Assembly: GCF_030658505.1 (NCBI RefSeq)
Contig: NZ_JAUTXR010000132.1
Span: 1 to 45,310, forward strand
DNA from: Stenotrophomonas raiganjensis (SeqCode)
GTDB taxonomy: Bacteria; Pseudomonadota; Gammaproteobacteria; Xanthomonadales; Xanthomonadaceae
DNA length: 45,310 nucleotides
Reading direction: 5' to 3'
This document shows positions 8,272 to 16,700 of this stretch, in pieces (position 1 is the first letter of the stretch; every line of letters starts with the position of its first letter). A program made the translations under genes and the position numbers. The notes below the pieces were generated by a model. The model had not been told where the DNA came from. It did not search any database and was given only the letters and a program-made list of their open reading frames with translations.

Positions 8272-8670
8272 ATGCGCCTGCGCCTCTGCACCAGTCTCAT
8301 CCTGACCGCGCTGCTTGCCGCCTGCAGCAGCGCACCACCGGCTGCCGAAACCGCGGCGGCACCGGCCGCAGCCACCAGCCCCGAAGCGGCCGAGGCCTAC
8401 CGCGAAGCGCGCGATGTGGACTGCCAGGCCGCTGGCGGCACCCTGCAGCGGCTGGGCCGGCTGCAGCGCGAACAGTGCGTGATTCCCTACGCCGATGCCG
8501 GCAAGGCCTGCAGCCGCAAAAGCGACTGCACGGGGCAGTGCCTCGCGGGTGCCGAGGTGGCCGCTGATGGTGCCGCCACCGGCACCTGCCAGCGCGACGT
8601 GCGCCAGAACTTCGGTTGCCGCCAGCGGATTGATGAGGGCAAGGCGCAGGGCATGATCTGCGTGGATTGA
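8272..8670 (+). CDS. Small cysteine-rich lipoprotein, unknown function
   Basis: A 132-residue predicted lipoprotein. The signal peptide MRLRLCTSLILTALLAAC ends in the lipobox LLAAC, so Cys18 would be lipidated. Next comes a low-complexity Ala/Pro linker (SSAPPAAETAAAPAAATSPE), then a domain with eight cysteines (CQAAGGT, QCVIPYADAGKACSRKSDCTGQCL, GTCQR, FGCRQ, ICVD). The spacing, with CSRKSDCTGQC in the middle, suggests a disulphide-stabilised module. It lacks an Asp at +2, so sorting to the outer membrane is expected. It is widespread in Xanthomonadaceae as far as I recall, but I know of no function. It follows rmuC by 71 bp and is ended by a SMAG pair. Confidence 0.8.
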   Translation: MRLRLCTSLILTALLAACSSAPPAAETAAAPAAATSPEAAEAYREARDVDCQAAGGTLQRLGRLQREQCVIPYADAGKACSRKSDCTGQCLAGAEVAADGAATGTCQRDVRQNFGCRQRIDEGKAQGMICVD

Positions 8671-8679
8671 ATCCTGCCT

Positions 8680-8738
8680 GTAGAGCCGAGCCTACGCTCG
8701 GCTGCTGTGGCATCAGCCGAGCGTAGGCTCGGCTCTAC
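8680..8738. repeat. Pair of inverted SMAG palindromes
   Basis: Two GTAG-initiated units, GTAGAGCCGAGCCTACGCTC.. (from 8680) and its reverse complement ending in CTAC (8738), face each other. The two form a 25-bp perfect inverted repeat (8680-8704 with 8714-8738) around a 9-nt loop, and each unit is itself a small hairpin. This matches the published SMAG (Stenotrophomonas maltophilia GTAG) family of REP-like elements. It sits between the lipoprotein and gpx genes and could act as a terminator or mRNA stabiliser. Confidence 0.85.
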
Positions 8739-8796
8739 AACTGCGCGCACAGCGCTATGCTGGTGGGCCATTCCCCGCTGTTGCCGGAGCCCCCGC

Positions 8797-9342
8797 GTGA
8801 GCACCTCGATCCAGGACATTTCCCTCACCACCATCGACGGCCAGCCGTCCTCGCTTGCCGACTACCAGGGCAAGGTGCTGCTGCTGGTCAACGTCGCCTC
8901 CAAGTGCGGCCTGACCCCGCAGTACGAGGGCCTGCAGGCGCTGTATGCGGAAAAGCACGCGCAGGGCCTGGAAGTGCTGGGCTTCCCCGCCAACAACTTC
9001 CTCGGCCAGGAGCCGGGCAGCGAGGCGGAGATCCAGCAGTTCTGCCAGCTCACCTACAACGTCAGCTTCCCGATGTTCTCCAAGATCAGCGTGGCCGGTG
9101 ACGACACCCACCCGCTGTACCAGCAGCTGACCGCCGCGCAGCCGCAGTCGATCGGCGAAGGCCCGCTGCGTGAGCGCCTGGCCAGCAAGGAGATCCCGAT
9201 CCATCCGGCACCGGCGGTGCTGTGGAACTTCGAGAAGTTCCTGGTGGGCCGCGACGGCAAGGTCATTGCGCGCTTTGCCCCGGACGTGGCTGCCGATGAC
9301 GCGCGCCTGCGTGAAGCCATCGAGGCAGCGCTGGCGGCCTGA
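8797..9342 (+). CDS. Glutathione peroxidase family protein (thioredoxin-type)
   Basis: A 181-residue thiol peroxidase that reduces hydrogen and organic peroxides. The peroxidatic Cys37 sits in VNVASKCGLTPQYEGL; the Gln and Trp of the catalytic set are in GFPANNFLGQEPGSE and VLWNFEKFLVGRDG. Like most bacterial members it has cysteine, not selenocysteine, and probably takes electrons from thioredoxin. The second conserved cysteine lies in EIQQFCQLTYN. The reading frame is open from 8707, but that part overlaps the SMAG pair. GTG at 8797 has a GGAG at 8786-8789 and gives the family's normal N-terminus (STSIQDISLTTIDG), so I chose it. A palindrome and an intrinsic terminator follow. Confidence 0.92.
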   Translation: MSTSIQDISLTTIDGQPSSLADYQGKVLLLVNVASKCGLTPQYEGLQALYAEKHAQGLEVLGFPANNFLGQEPGSEAEIQQFCQLTYNVSFPMFSKISVAGDDTHPLYQQLTAAQPQSIGEGPLRERLASKEIPIHPAPAVLWNFEKFLVGRDGKVIARFAPDVAADDARLREAIEAALAA

Positions 9343-9357
9343 GCAAAGCGCGCGATC

Positions 9358-9402
9358 GGTGGGGTCGGATCCCTTTCCGCGGGAAAGGGCTCCGACCCCA
9401 CC
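9358..9402. repeat. Long palindrome, GGGGTCGGATCCCTTTCC family
   Basis: A 21-bp arm (9358-9378) pairs with 9382-9402 across a GCG loop with a single T/G non-Watson-Crick position. It is closely similar to the palindrome at 23408-23446, including that same asymmetric position, and shares its inner part with 5953-5991. It directly follows gpx, just before an intrinsic terminator. Confidence 0.7.
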
Positions 9403-9418
9403 CACCACAACGCCAAAG

Positions 9419-9444
9419 AAAAACCCCGCCGAAGCGGGGTTTTT
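9419..9444. terminator. Bidirectional intrinsic terminator between gpx and mlaA
   Basis: AAAAACCCCGC (9419-9429) pairs with GCGGGGTTTTT (9434-9444) around a CGAA tetraloop. The A and T runs lie on the two sides, so it can terminate transcripts from both strands: gpx from the left and the mla operon from the right, whose last gene ends at 9464. Confidence 0.88.
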
Positions 9445-9463
9445 CATGCGTCGCTGAAAGGAC

Positions 9464-10480
9464 TCAGTGCGTCCACTGCGGCATCGGCATCGCATCGACC
9501 GGGATCGGCGAATTGGCATCGTCGTGGCCACGGTCGCGCTTGCTGCGCAGATCGTTCTCGATCTGGTAGTTGCGGCGCTGCATCCACGCGTCGCGCACCA
9601 GCGAGTACTCGTCCACGGCGGTGTCGCGCAGGTCGTCGATCGCCAGCAGCTGCGCGCGGGTATCGACCAGCTGCAGGCCCTGCAGGCCGATGCGCACCTT
9701 GTCTTCCTCGATGCGGCGCATCGGCGACAGCGGGATGTCGCCGGCCAGGCCGAACACATCGCGCACGGTACGCGGGCCGAAGAACGGCAGTTCCACGTAG
9801 CGCGAACGACGCCAGCCCCAGACACCCAGGGTCTGGCCGAAGTCTTCATTGCGACGCGGCACCATCGCCTTGCTGGCCGGATCGAACAGGCCACCGATAC
9901 CCAGCGTGCTGTTCATCAGGAAGCGGCCGAGGCTGTCCCAGGCGTCGGCACCGCGGCCCTGCAGCAGCTGGTTGGTGATGGTCACCGGTGCACGCAGGTT
10001 GCTGAAGAAGTTGCTGACGCCGGTGCGGGCGAAGCGCGGCACCACGTGGGTGTAGGCCGTGGCCAGCGGACGAGCGATACCACGGTCGACTGCGTTGTTG
10101 AATGTGTGCACCTTGCGGTTGAACGGTTCCCACGGATCGTAGGCCGCCGCGCTGCCGGTGTTGCCGGCGCCGCCATAGAGGGCATCGAAGTCATCGTCAC
10201 CGCCTGGCGCGGTGGCGGCTGCAGTCTTCGCCGCGTCAGCATCGGCACCGCTCGCCGGGGGCACGGTTGTGGATGCCGCGGCTACCGGCGGAGGCGCCAC
10301 CGGGGTGACCGGTGCAGCGTCGATCGTGCCGGTGTCGGCGACCACGGGCGGAGCCTCGGTTGCAGCGCTGGCCGGGACCACGGTGCTGGCCGAGGGTGCG
10401 TCGCTGCGCGCGGGCTTGCCCGCACAGGCGGTGAGCGCGGTGGCCAGGACGATCAGGGGGAGAGTGCGTACGACGTTCAT
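9464..10480 (-). CDS. mlaA: MlaA (VacJ) outer-membrane lipoprotein of the Mla lipid transport system
   Basis: MlaA sits in the inner leaflet of the outer membrane and removes misplaced phospholipids from the outer leaflet, handing them to MlaC. The 338-residue protein has a lipoprotein signal (lipobox LTACAG, Cys19). A long Ala/Pro/Thr-rich linker to about residue 110 is extended compared with E. coli MlaA. The VacJ domain follows: YDPWEPFNRKVHTFNNAVDR, SNFFSNLRAPVTITNQLLQG, FLMNSTLGIGGLFDPAS and DFGQTLGVWG, all hallmarks of the family. It is the last gene of mlaFEDCBA, one base after mlaB. In E. coli this gene lies elsewhere; linkage here supports a single regulated unit. Confidence 0.96.
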   Translation of the reverse strand: MNVVRTLPLIVLATALTACAGKPARSDAPSASTVVPASAATEAPPVVADTGTIDAAPVTPVAPPPVAAASTTVPPASGADADAAKTAAATAPGGDDDFDALYGGAGNTGSAAAYDPWEPFNRKVHTFNNAVDRGIARPLATAYTHVVPRFARTGVSNFFSNLRAPVTITNQLLQGRGADAWDSLGRFLMNSTLGIGGLFDPASKAMVPRRNEDFGQTLGVWGWRRSRYVELPFFGPRTVRDVFGLAGDIPLSPMRRIEEDKVRIGLQGLQLVDTRAQLLAIDDLRDTAVDEYSLVRDAWMQRRNYQIENDLRSKRDRGHDDANSPIPVDAMPMPQWTH

Positions 10481-10481
10481 G

Positions 10482-10793
10482 TCAGCTCGCAGCAGAAGTT
10501 GCGTTGAAATCCAGGTCGGGCGACAGCCGGTAGGCCGCGCTCAGCTCGTTGTAGCCGGCCGGTGCGCCGGAGATCGCCAGCGGGTGGCCGGCCTTGCGCG
10601 CGCGTGCCGCCAGTTCGGCCAGCAGGGCCAGGCCGGCGCTGTCCACGCGCTCGACCTCGCCCAGCTCCAGCCGCGCCAGCTGTGCCGGCAGGGCCTGCAG
10701 CTGCGGCCACAGCGCGATCACCGCGGCACGGTCGAGTACCCCGCGCAGACGCAGGGTGTCGCCTTCCAGCAGTGCCAGTGCGTTACTTGCCAT
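10482..10793 (-). CDS. mlaB: MlaB, STAS-domain subunit of the Mla ABC transporter
   Basis: A 103-residue cytoplasmic STAS-domain protein. MlaB binds MlaF and is needed for assembly and activity of the MlaFEDB transporter. The diagnostic segment is RLELGEVERVDSAGLALLAE, with the Asp-Ser-Ala-Gly loop of STAS/anti-sigma-antagonist folds. Sequence conservation in this family is low, so position in the operon (between mlaC and mlaA) carries much of the weight. Its start overlaps the end of mlaC by 11 bp, indicating translational coupling. Confidence 0.9.
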   Translation of the reverse strand: MASNALALLEGDTLRLRGVLDRAAVIALWPQLQALPAQLARLELGEVERVDSAGLALLAELAARARKAGHPLAISGAPAGYNELSAAYRLSPDLDFNATSAAS

Positions 10794-11445
10794 TGCCCGC
10801 CGGCCCGGCCTGCATGCTGCCGCTGTGCAGCTCGCTGGCCACCTGCTTGATGCCCTTCTGGCGCAGCGGGGTATCGAACTGGTTGCGGAAGGTCTGCACG
10901 TAGGAGATGCCTTCGATGTTGACGTCGAAGATCTTCCACTGGCCGTTCACGTTGCGCATCCAGTACTCGACCGGGGTCGGCTCGTTGCCGGCACGGACCA
11001 GCTCGGTGCTGACGCGCACGCCGCGGTTGCCCGGCAGCGGGCTCTCACCCTTCAGGCGGAAGCTCGGCTTGCCCTGGATGTTGAGCAGGGTCGAGCCATA
11101 GCGCTGCATCAGGCTGTCGGCCATCGCATCGGCGAACAGCTTGATGTCGGCGTCGGAGGCGCCGCGGGCGTGCGGGCCCAGCACCAGCCGCGCCGCGTAA
11201 TCGCGGTCGAAGGTGCGGGTCAGTTCGCTGTCGATGTAGCTGCGCAGGCTGGCCGGGTTGCTGGTGAACTCGCTCTTGCGCTGCTGCAGGGTCGACAGGA
11301 TGCGGCTGCTGGCATCGATCACCACCTTGCCGGCCTGGCCCTGCGTTGCAGCAGCGGCGGGAGCGGCGGCCTGGGCCTGGGCCAGGAACGGGGTAGCCAC
11401 CAGCAGCGCCGAGGCGAGCAGGGCCGGGATCAGTTTCATCTTCAT
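10783..11445 (-). CDS. mlaC: MlaC, periplasmic phospholipid shuttle
   Basis: A 220-residue periplasmic carrier that moves phospholipid between MlaA in the outer membrane and the MlaFEDB complex. A Sec signal peptide (MKMKLIPALLASALLVATPF, cut after AQAQA) is followed by an Ala-rich spacer. The MlaC/Ttg2D domain has RTFDRDYAARLVLG, DIKLFADAMADSLMQRYGST and VEYWMRNVNGQWKIFDVNIE, ending with QFDTPLRQKGIKQVASEL. Its start overlaps the mlaD stop by 4 bp (ATGA). The length is in the family's normal range. Confidence 0.95.
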   Translation of the reverse strand: MKMKLIPALLASALLVATPFLAQAQAAAPAAAATQGQAGKVVIDASSRILSTLQQRKSEFTSNPASLRSYIDSELTRTFDRDYAARLVLGPHARGASDADIKLFADAMADSLMQRYGSTLLNIQGKPSFRLKGESPLPGNRGVRVSTELVRAGNEPTPVEYWMRNVNGQWKIFDVNIEGISYVQTFRNQFDTPLRQKGIKQVASELHSGSMQAGPAGNGK

Positions 11446-11966
11446 GGTTGCGGTTCCGTTGCAGGCGCCTGCGCGCCATCGTTGGGCTTCTGGCCAGCGC
11501 CGCCACCGGCGCCGCCACTGAACATGTACTTGCCGACCAGCTGGATCAGGTCCACCGCCGGCTGGGTGAAGACGATTTCGTCGCCGGCCTTCAGCACATC
11601 CGGGTCACCGCCCGGCTGCAGACCGATATAGCTCTCGCCAAGCAAACCGCTGGTGAAGATGCCGGCCGAGGTATCCGCCGGCAGGTCCTTGACCTTGCTG
11701 TCCATGCGCAGGGTGACGATGGATTCGAACTTCACCGGGTCCAGGTCGATCGAGGCGACCTGGCCGACGGTGACGCCGCCGATCTTCACCGGGGCCTGCT
11801 TGCGCAGCTGGCCGACCTGGGAAAAGCGTGCTTTCAGCTCGTAGCCGTCGCTGCCCCAGCTCCAGCGCTGGTTGGTCGAGGCCACGGCCAGCACCATCAG
11901 CGAGGCCAGGGCCAGCAGCAGGAAAGCGCCGACGGAGAATTCGAGTCTGGGACCGCGGATGGCCAT
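11442..11966 (-). CDS. mlaD: MlaD, MCE-domain substrate-binding subunit
   Basis: A 174-residue inner-membrane-anchored MCE protein; MlaD forms a hexameric ring that holds lipid in the MlaFEDB complex. One N-terminal membrane helix lies at about residues 9-28 (FSVGAFLLLALASLMVLAVA), then a single MCE domain with KARFSQVGQLRKQAPVKIGG and GIFTSGLLGESYIGLQPGGD. The C-terminal helix region VDLIQLVGKYMF is followed by a Gly/Ala/Pro tail. The start at 11966 (MAIRGPRLEFSVG) is the canonical one; an extension to 12011 is open but adds non-homologous residues. A 59-bp gap separates it from mlaE. Confidence 0.95.
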   Translation of the reverse strand: MAIRGPRLEFSVGAFLLLALASLMVLAVASTNQRWSWGSDGYELKARFSQVGQLRKQAPVKIGGVTVGQVASIDLDPVKFESIVTLRMDSKVKDLPADTSAGIFTSGLLGESYIGLQPGGDPDVLKAGDEIVFTQPAVDLIQLVGKYMFSGGAGGGAGQKPNDGAQAPATEPQP

Positions 11967-12025
11967 GTGGATTACCTGATCGAGTCGTGGTGGCCGCGCG
12001 CGCCTGCGCACCGCCGGTGGAGGGG

Positions 12026-12775
12026 TTAGGTGAACAACATTGCCGACAGCACGAAGTTGAACATCAGCACCAGCAGCGAGGCGTTGACCACCGCGCGGGT
12101 GGTCGCCACCGAGGTGCCCTCGATGGTCGGCTCGGCATGGAAACCAACGTAGGCGGCGACCAGTGCAGCGGTGCCGCCGAAGATCGCCGACTTCAGCATC
12201 GCCACGCCGAAATCGTCCCAGAAGTCCACGCTGTTGCGCAGCGCCGACCAGAACACGCCATTGTCCAGGCCCAGCACATGCACCGCTTCGAAGTAGCTGG
12301 CACTGATCGCCAGCGAACAGAAGATGCCGGTCAGCAACGGCACGGTCAGCACCGCGGCCCAGAAGCGCGGCGCGACGGCCTTGGCCACCGGGTCGATCGC
12401 CATCAGCTCCAGCGCCTTGATCTGGTCGGTGGCGCGCATCAGGCCCAGTTCGGCGGCGATCGAGCTGCCGGCGCGGCCGATGAACAACAGCGCGGTCAGC
12501 ACCGGCGCCAGCTCGCGGTACAGCGACAGGCCGAGCAGGGTGGACAAGGCATCGGCCGCACCGAAGGTGGTCAGCGTGCGATAGCCCTGCAGGGTCAACA
12601 CCAGGCCGACGAAGGCACCACCGACAGCGATGATCGGCAGCGAGCGTGCGCCGATCTTGTAGATCTCGCGGGTCAGCTCGGCCAGGAAATCACGGGTCGG
12701 CAGCGAACCGCGCAGCACGGTCAGCGAGAACAGGCCGGCGCGGCCCAGCGAACGGGTGGCTTGAACGAACGGCAT
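12026..12775 (-). CDS. mlaE: MlaE, permease of the Mla ABC transporter
   Basis: A 249-residue integral membrane permease of the MlaE family. The conserved motifs are GARSLPIIAVGGAFVGLVLT, the glycine-rich LLFIGRAGSSIAAELGLMRA (EL(G/M) motif region that contacts the ATPase) and DQIKALELMAIDPVAKAVAP. Five to six hydrophobic segments span the length. The last residues (VLMFNFVLSAMLFT) form the final membrane helix. It overlaps mlaF by one base and works with MlaF and MlaD in moving phospholipid through the inner membrane. Confidence 0.95.
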   Translation of the reverse strand: MPFVQATRSLGRAGLFSLTVLRGSLPTRDFLAELTREIYKIGARSLPIIAVGGAFVGLVLTLQGYRTLTTFGAADALSTLLGLSLYRELAPVLTALLFIGRAGSSIAAELGLMRATDQIKALELMAIDPVAKAVAPRFWAAVLTVPLLTGIFCSLAISASYFEAVHVLGLDNGVFWSALRNSVDFWDDFGVAMLKSAIFGGTAALVAAYVGFHAEPTIEGTSVATTRAVVNASLLVLMFNFVLSAMLFT

Positions 12776-13572
12776 CAGGCAACCCTCGCGCGCGGCGCGG
12801 CATCGAACGGGATGGGGCCATCAGGCTGGCCGTGCAGGAACTGCCGCAGCAGTGGGTCCTGGCTGGACTGCAGCGCCTCAGGCGAACCCTGGAACACGAT
12901 GCCGCCATTGGCGATCGCGATCACCTGGTCGCAGATCGGCAGGGTCTCGTGCACGTGGTGGCTGACGATGATGCTGGTCAGGCCCAGGCTGTGGTTGAGG
13001 CGCTGGATCAGGCTCATGATCACCCCCGAGGCGATCGGGTCCAGCCCGGTCAGCGGCTCGTCGTAGATCATCAGCGGCGGGTCCAGCGCCAACGCCCGGG
13101 CCAGCGCTACACGGCGCGCCATGCCACCGGACAGCTCGCGCGGCCAGGCGTCGGCGGCGGCCAGCAGGCCCACTGCATGCAGCTTCATCTGCACCAGCCG
13201 GCGCAACACGGCGGCGGGCAAGCGGGTATGCGTGCGCAGCGGCAGTGCGACGTTCTCGGCCACGGTGAGGTCGGTCAGCAAGCCGTTGCCCTGCAGCAGC
13301 ACGCCCACGCTCTTGCGCATTTCCAGCAGCGCGCCGCTGTCATGCGGGATCGGCTTGCCGAACAGGGTGACCTCGCCAGCCACCGGGCGCAGTTCGCCGG
13401 TCAGCGCCGCCAGCAGGGTCGACTTGCCGCTGCCGGACGGGCCGAGCACGGCGGTGATGCTGCCCTGGGGCACCTGCAGCGACACGTCACGCAGGATCGT
13501 GCGCCCGCTCCGGTCGATGCGGACGTTGGACAACTGCACCAGACTGGAGGCGGAAGCCGACATGGGCACCAT
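12775..13572 (-). CDS. mlaF: MlaF, ATPase of the Mla ABC transporter
   Basis: A 265-residue ABC ATPase that powers MlaFEDB. The Walker A motif is GPSGSGKST (residues 44-52), the Q-loop is VGVLLQGNGLLTDLTV, the signature is ELSGGMARRVALARAL, the Walker B motif is PLMIYDEPLTGLD, and the switch His lies in SIIVSHHVHE. Glutamine-glycine-asparagine in the Q-loop region and the LSGGM signature are typical for the Mla/Ttg2A clade. It is the first gene of the operon, so the promoter should lie in the 180-bp interval shared with recC. Starts at 13572 and 13563 are both possible; neither has a good ribosome-binding site. Confidence 0.95.
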   Translation of the reverse strand: MVPMSASASSLVQLSNVRIDRSGRTILRDVSLQVPQGSITAVLGPSGSGKSTLLAALTGELRPVAGEVTLFGKPIPHDSGALLEMRKSVGVLLQGNGLLTDLTVAENVALPLRTHTRLPAAVLRRLVQMKLHAVGLLAAADAWPRELSGGMARRVALARALALDPPLMIYDEPLTGLDPIASGVIMSLIQRLNHSLGLTSIIVSHHVHETLPICDQVIAIANGGIVFQGSPEALQSSQDPLLRQFLHGQPDGPIPFDAAPRARVA

Positions 13573-13664
13573 TAACGTTTTTTAGACATCGAAGGATCGG
13601 GCCAGCCGGCTGAACATAAGCAGACTGGACGGTGCAGTATTGTTGCACGACAAGGCATGGCGCA

Positions 13665-13698
13665 GGCCGGGACAATCGGGCAGGGGGCCGGAACAATC
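13665..13698. promoter_or_regulatory. Direct repeat GGCCGG(G/A)ACAATC in the mlaF/recC divergent interval
   Basis: Two 13-mers, 13665-13677 and 13686-13698, differ at one base and start 21 bp apart, two helical turns. An inverted ATTGTT occurs at 13639-13644, and GCAGTATT (13634) is mirrored by AATACTGC (13724). The pattern could be an operator array for mlaFEDCBA or recCBD. No regulator is assigned and the function is unproven. Confidence 0.3.
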
Positions 13699-13755
13699 CG
13701 TACTGCTGGCGGGCCAACCATTGAATACTGCCTGCCGTCCTGCACACTGTGCATG

Positions 13756-16700
13756 ATGAGTGACCCAGGCAGCGACTTCCGCCTCTACCATTCCAACTCG
13801 CTGGACGTGCTGGCCGCGCTGCTGGCGCGCAACGTGCGTGCGCCGGTCGTGGGCCAGCCGTTGCTGGCACCGGACGTGGTACTGATTCCACAGGTGGCGA
13901 TGCGACGTTGGCTGCAGGCGACACTGGCGGCCGAATTCGGCGTCGCCGCCAACCTCGAATTCCTCACCCCGGGCGAGTTCGTGGCCCGCGCGCTGAAGGC
14001 CAACGTCAGCGGCGAGCAGGATGACCTGGACGCCGCTGGCCTGCACTGGAAGCTGTACCAGGCGCTGCGCGACCCGGCGTTGCTGGCGCAGCCACCGATG
14101 CGCGCGCTGCAGTCCTATCTTGCCGGTGGCGATGCCCTGAAGCCGTGGGCACTGGCCGCCGAGCTGGCCTCGGTGTTCGAGAAGTACCAGGCCTGGCGCC
14201 GCGATTGGCTGCTGCGTTGGGCGGCCGGCGCCGATCCGGCCGATCCGCAGGCGATCCTGTGGCGCACCATCACCCACGGCCGCGACTACCGCGCGCGCCG
14301 CATCCAGGAGTACCTGGACCGTTTCGAAGGGGCCGGCCAGCCATTGCCGAAGGGCTTGCCACTGCGCATGTCCGCGTTCGCGACGCTCAACATCTCGCCC
14401 GATGTGCTGCGGGTCATGGCGACCCAGGCACGGGTGGGCGAGCTGCACTTCTATATGCCCACCCCGGTGCAGTCGTACTGGGGCGACCTGCAGACCCTGG
14501 CCGAGCGGCTGCGCAGTGGCGCACCGGATCCCTTCGGAGAATCCGCTGGCGAGAACCGCCTGCTGGAAGCCTGGGGCGCCGCAGGGCGCGACTTCATGGC
14601 GGTGCTGGGCAGCTACGAGGTGGTGCACCCGGCCGGCGAGATCGCCGCCTATTCCGATCCGGAAGAGGACACCCGGCCGACCCTGGACGAAGGTGGCCTG
14701 TCCGACAGCCTGCTGCATCGCCTGCAGCGCGATCTGTTCCACCGCCGCGCGCTGCCCTCGGGCGAGCTGCGCGACGGTCTGCGCGGCGACGACCCGAGCC
14801 TGCAGGTGCACGCCTGCCACACCCGCCTGCGCGAGCTGCAGGTACTGCACGACCAGCTGCGCAGCCTGCTGCAGGACCCGCGCTTCGACCCGCCGTTGCA
14901 GGCCCGTGAGATTGCGGTGCTGGCGCCGGACATCGATCCCTACGTGCCGTACCTGGAGGCGGTGTTCGGCGGCCGCAGCGGCGACGACGAACACATTCCC
15001 TATGCGCTGGCCGACAGCAGCCCGCTGGCCGGCGAGCCGCTGGCCGATGTGTTCGTGCATCTGCTGGGCCTGCCGGTCTCGCGTTTCGGCCTGAACGAAG
15101 TGCTGGACCTGCTGGCCAGCGCACCGCTGGCCGAAGCGGCAGGGCTGGAAGCGGTGGACTTCGACCGCCTGCACGGCTGGTTGCAGCAGGCCGGCGCACG
15201 TTGGGGCCTGGACGCCAAGCACCGCAACCAGCACCAGGCACCGGCCGACGACGCCTATACCTGGCAGTTCGCGCTGGATCGCCTGGTACTCGGCCATGCC
15301 ACTGGCAGCGAGGCCGATCTGGCCGGCGTCGCACCGTGGATCGAACTGGAAGGCGGCGCGCTGGAAGCACTGGACCGGCTGTTGCGCCTGCTGCGCGTAC
15401 TGGCGGTCTATCAGCGTCGCCTCGGCGAGCTGCTGACCCCGGCGCAGTGGCGGCAGCGCCTGCTGTCGCTGCTGGATGCACTGCTGCCCACCGCGCCCAG
15501 CTCGCCCAACAGCCAGCGCGCGCTGGAGCGCCTGCGCAAGCTGCTCAACCAGTTCGCCGACGATGCCGCCAAGGCCGGTTTCGAAGACGGCGTGCCGCCG
15601 GAGGTGGTGCGCGCGCACTTCGCTGGCGCGCTGGGCGAAGCCGATACCCGCGCACCGCTGCTGACCGGTGGCATCAGCTTCGGCCGCATGGTGCCGATGC
15701 GCCTGCTGCCGTTCCGGGTGATCTGCGTGCTCGGCCTCAACGATGGTGATTTCCCGCGCCGGGACCCGGCCGCGGGCCTCAACCAGCTCACCGCCGAGCT
15801 GGATACACCGCGCCGCCGTCCGGGTGACCGCTCCACCCGCGAGGACGACCGCTTCCTGTTCCTGCAGTTGTTCGCCGCCGCGCAGGAGGTGTTCTATCTC
15901 AGCTACCTCGGCGCCGATCCACGCGATGGCAGCGTGCGCGAGCCGTCGGTGCTGGTCAGTGAACTGATCGACGCCGCCGCCGCCCATCACCTCGATCCGC
16001 CGGCGGCGGTCCGCGATTTCACCGTGCGCCACGCATTGCAGCCGTTCTCACCAGCGGCATTCGGCGATGGCGATCCACGCCGCTTCAGCTACCGGCGGCA
16101 GTGGCATCCGGCTGCCGGCCGCCTCACCGGCCAGCGTGGAAGCCTGCAGCCGTGGTTCGATGCGCCCTTGCCGCCGCCGCTTGACGAAGCGGTGGAAGAC
16201 GAGGTCGCACTCGATACCCTGCGCCGCTTCCTGTGCGACCCGGCCGGGCAGTTCCTTGCACAGTCGCTGGGCCTGCGCCTGGCCGAGGACGTCGAGGAGG
16301 TCGATGACCTGGAACCGTTGGTGCTGTCTTCGCGCGGACCGGAGAAGCGCAGCGTGCAGGCCGCCGTGGTGCGTGCCACGCTGACCGGCGACACCGAGCC
16401 GTTGTACCCACGGTTGCGCGCGCGCGGCCTGCTGCCGTCCGGTGCGCTGGGTGAGCGCCAGTTCGAAGCCGAGCAGCTGAAGACGCGCCCGTATGCCAGC
16501 GCGCTGCTCGGCTGGATGCGCGGCGAACTGCTGGAAAGCCGTCTCTACGAGGTGGAAATCGACGGTGTGCGCCTGCATGGCCGCGTGGCCGATCGGCATC
16601 CGGAAGGGCTGGTGCGCTTGCGTGCCGGCACGCTCAATGGCAATGCAGTGATCCGCCACGGCCTGGACTGGCTGCTGGCGAACGCGGCGGGCGACGCGCT

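Noticed and set aside
8680..8738. CRISPR-like or tRNA-like reading of the repeated palindromes
   Set aside because: There are no regular spacers and no cloverleaf; units match the GTAG-headed SMAG pattern.
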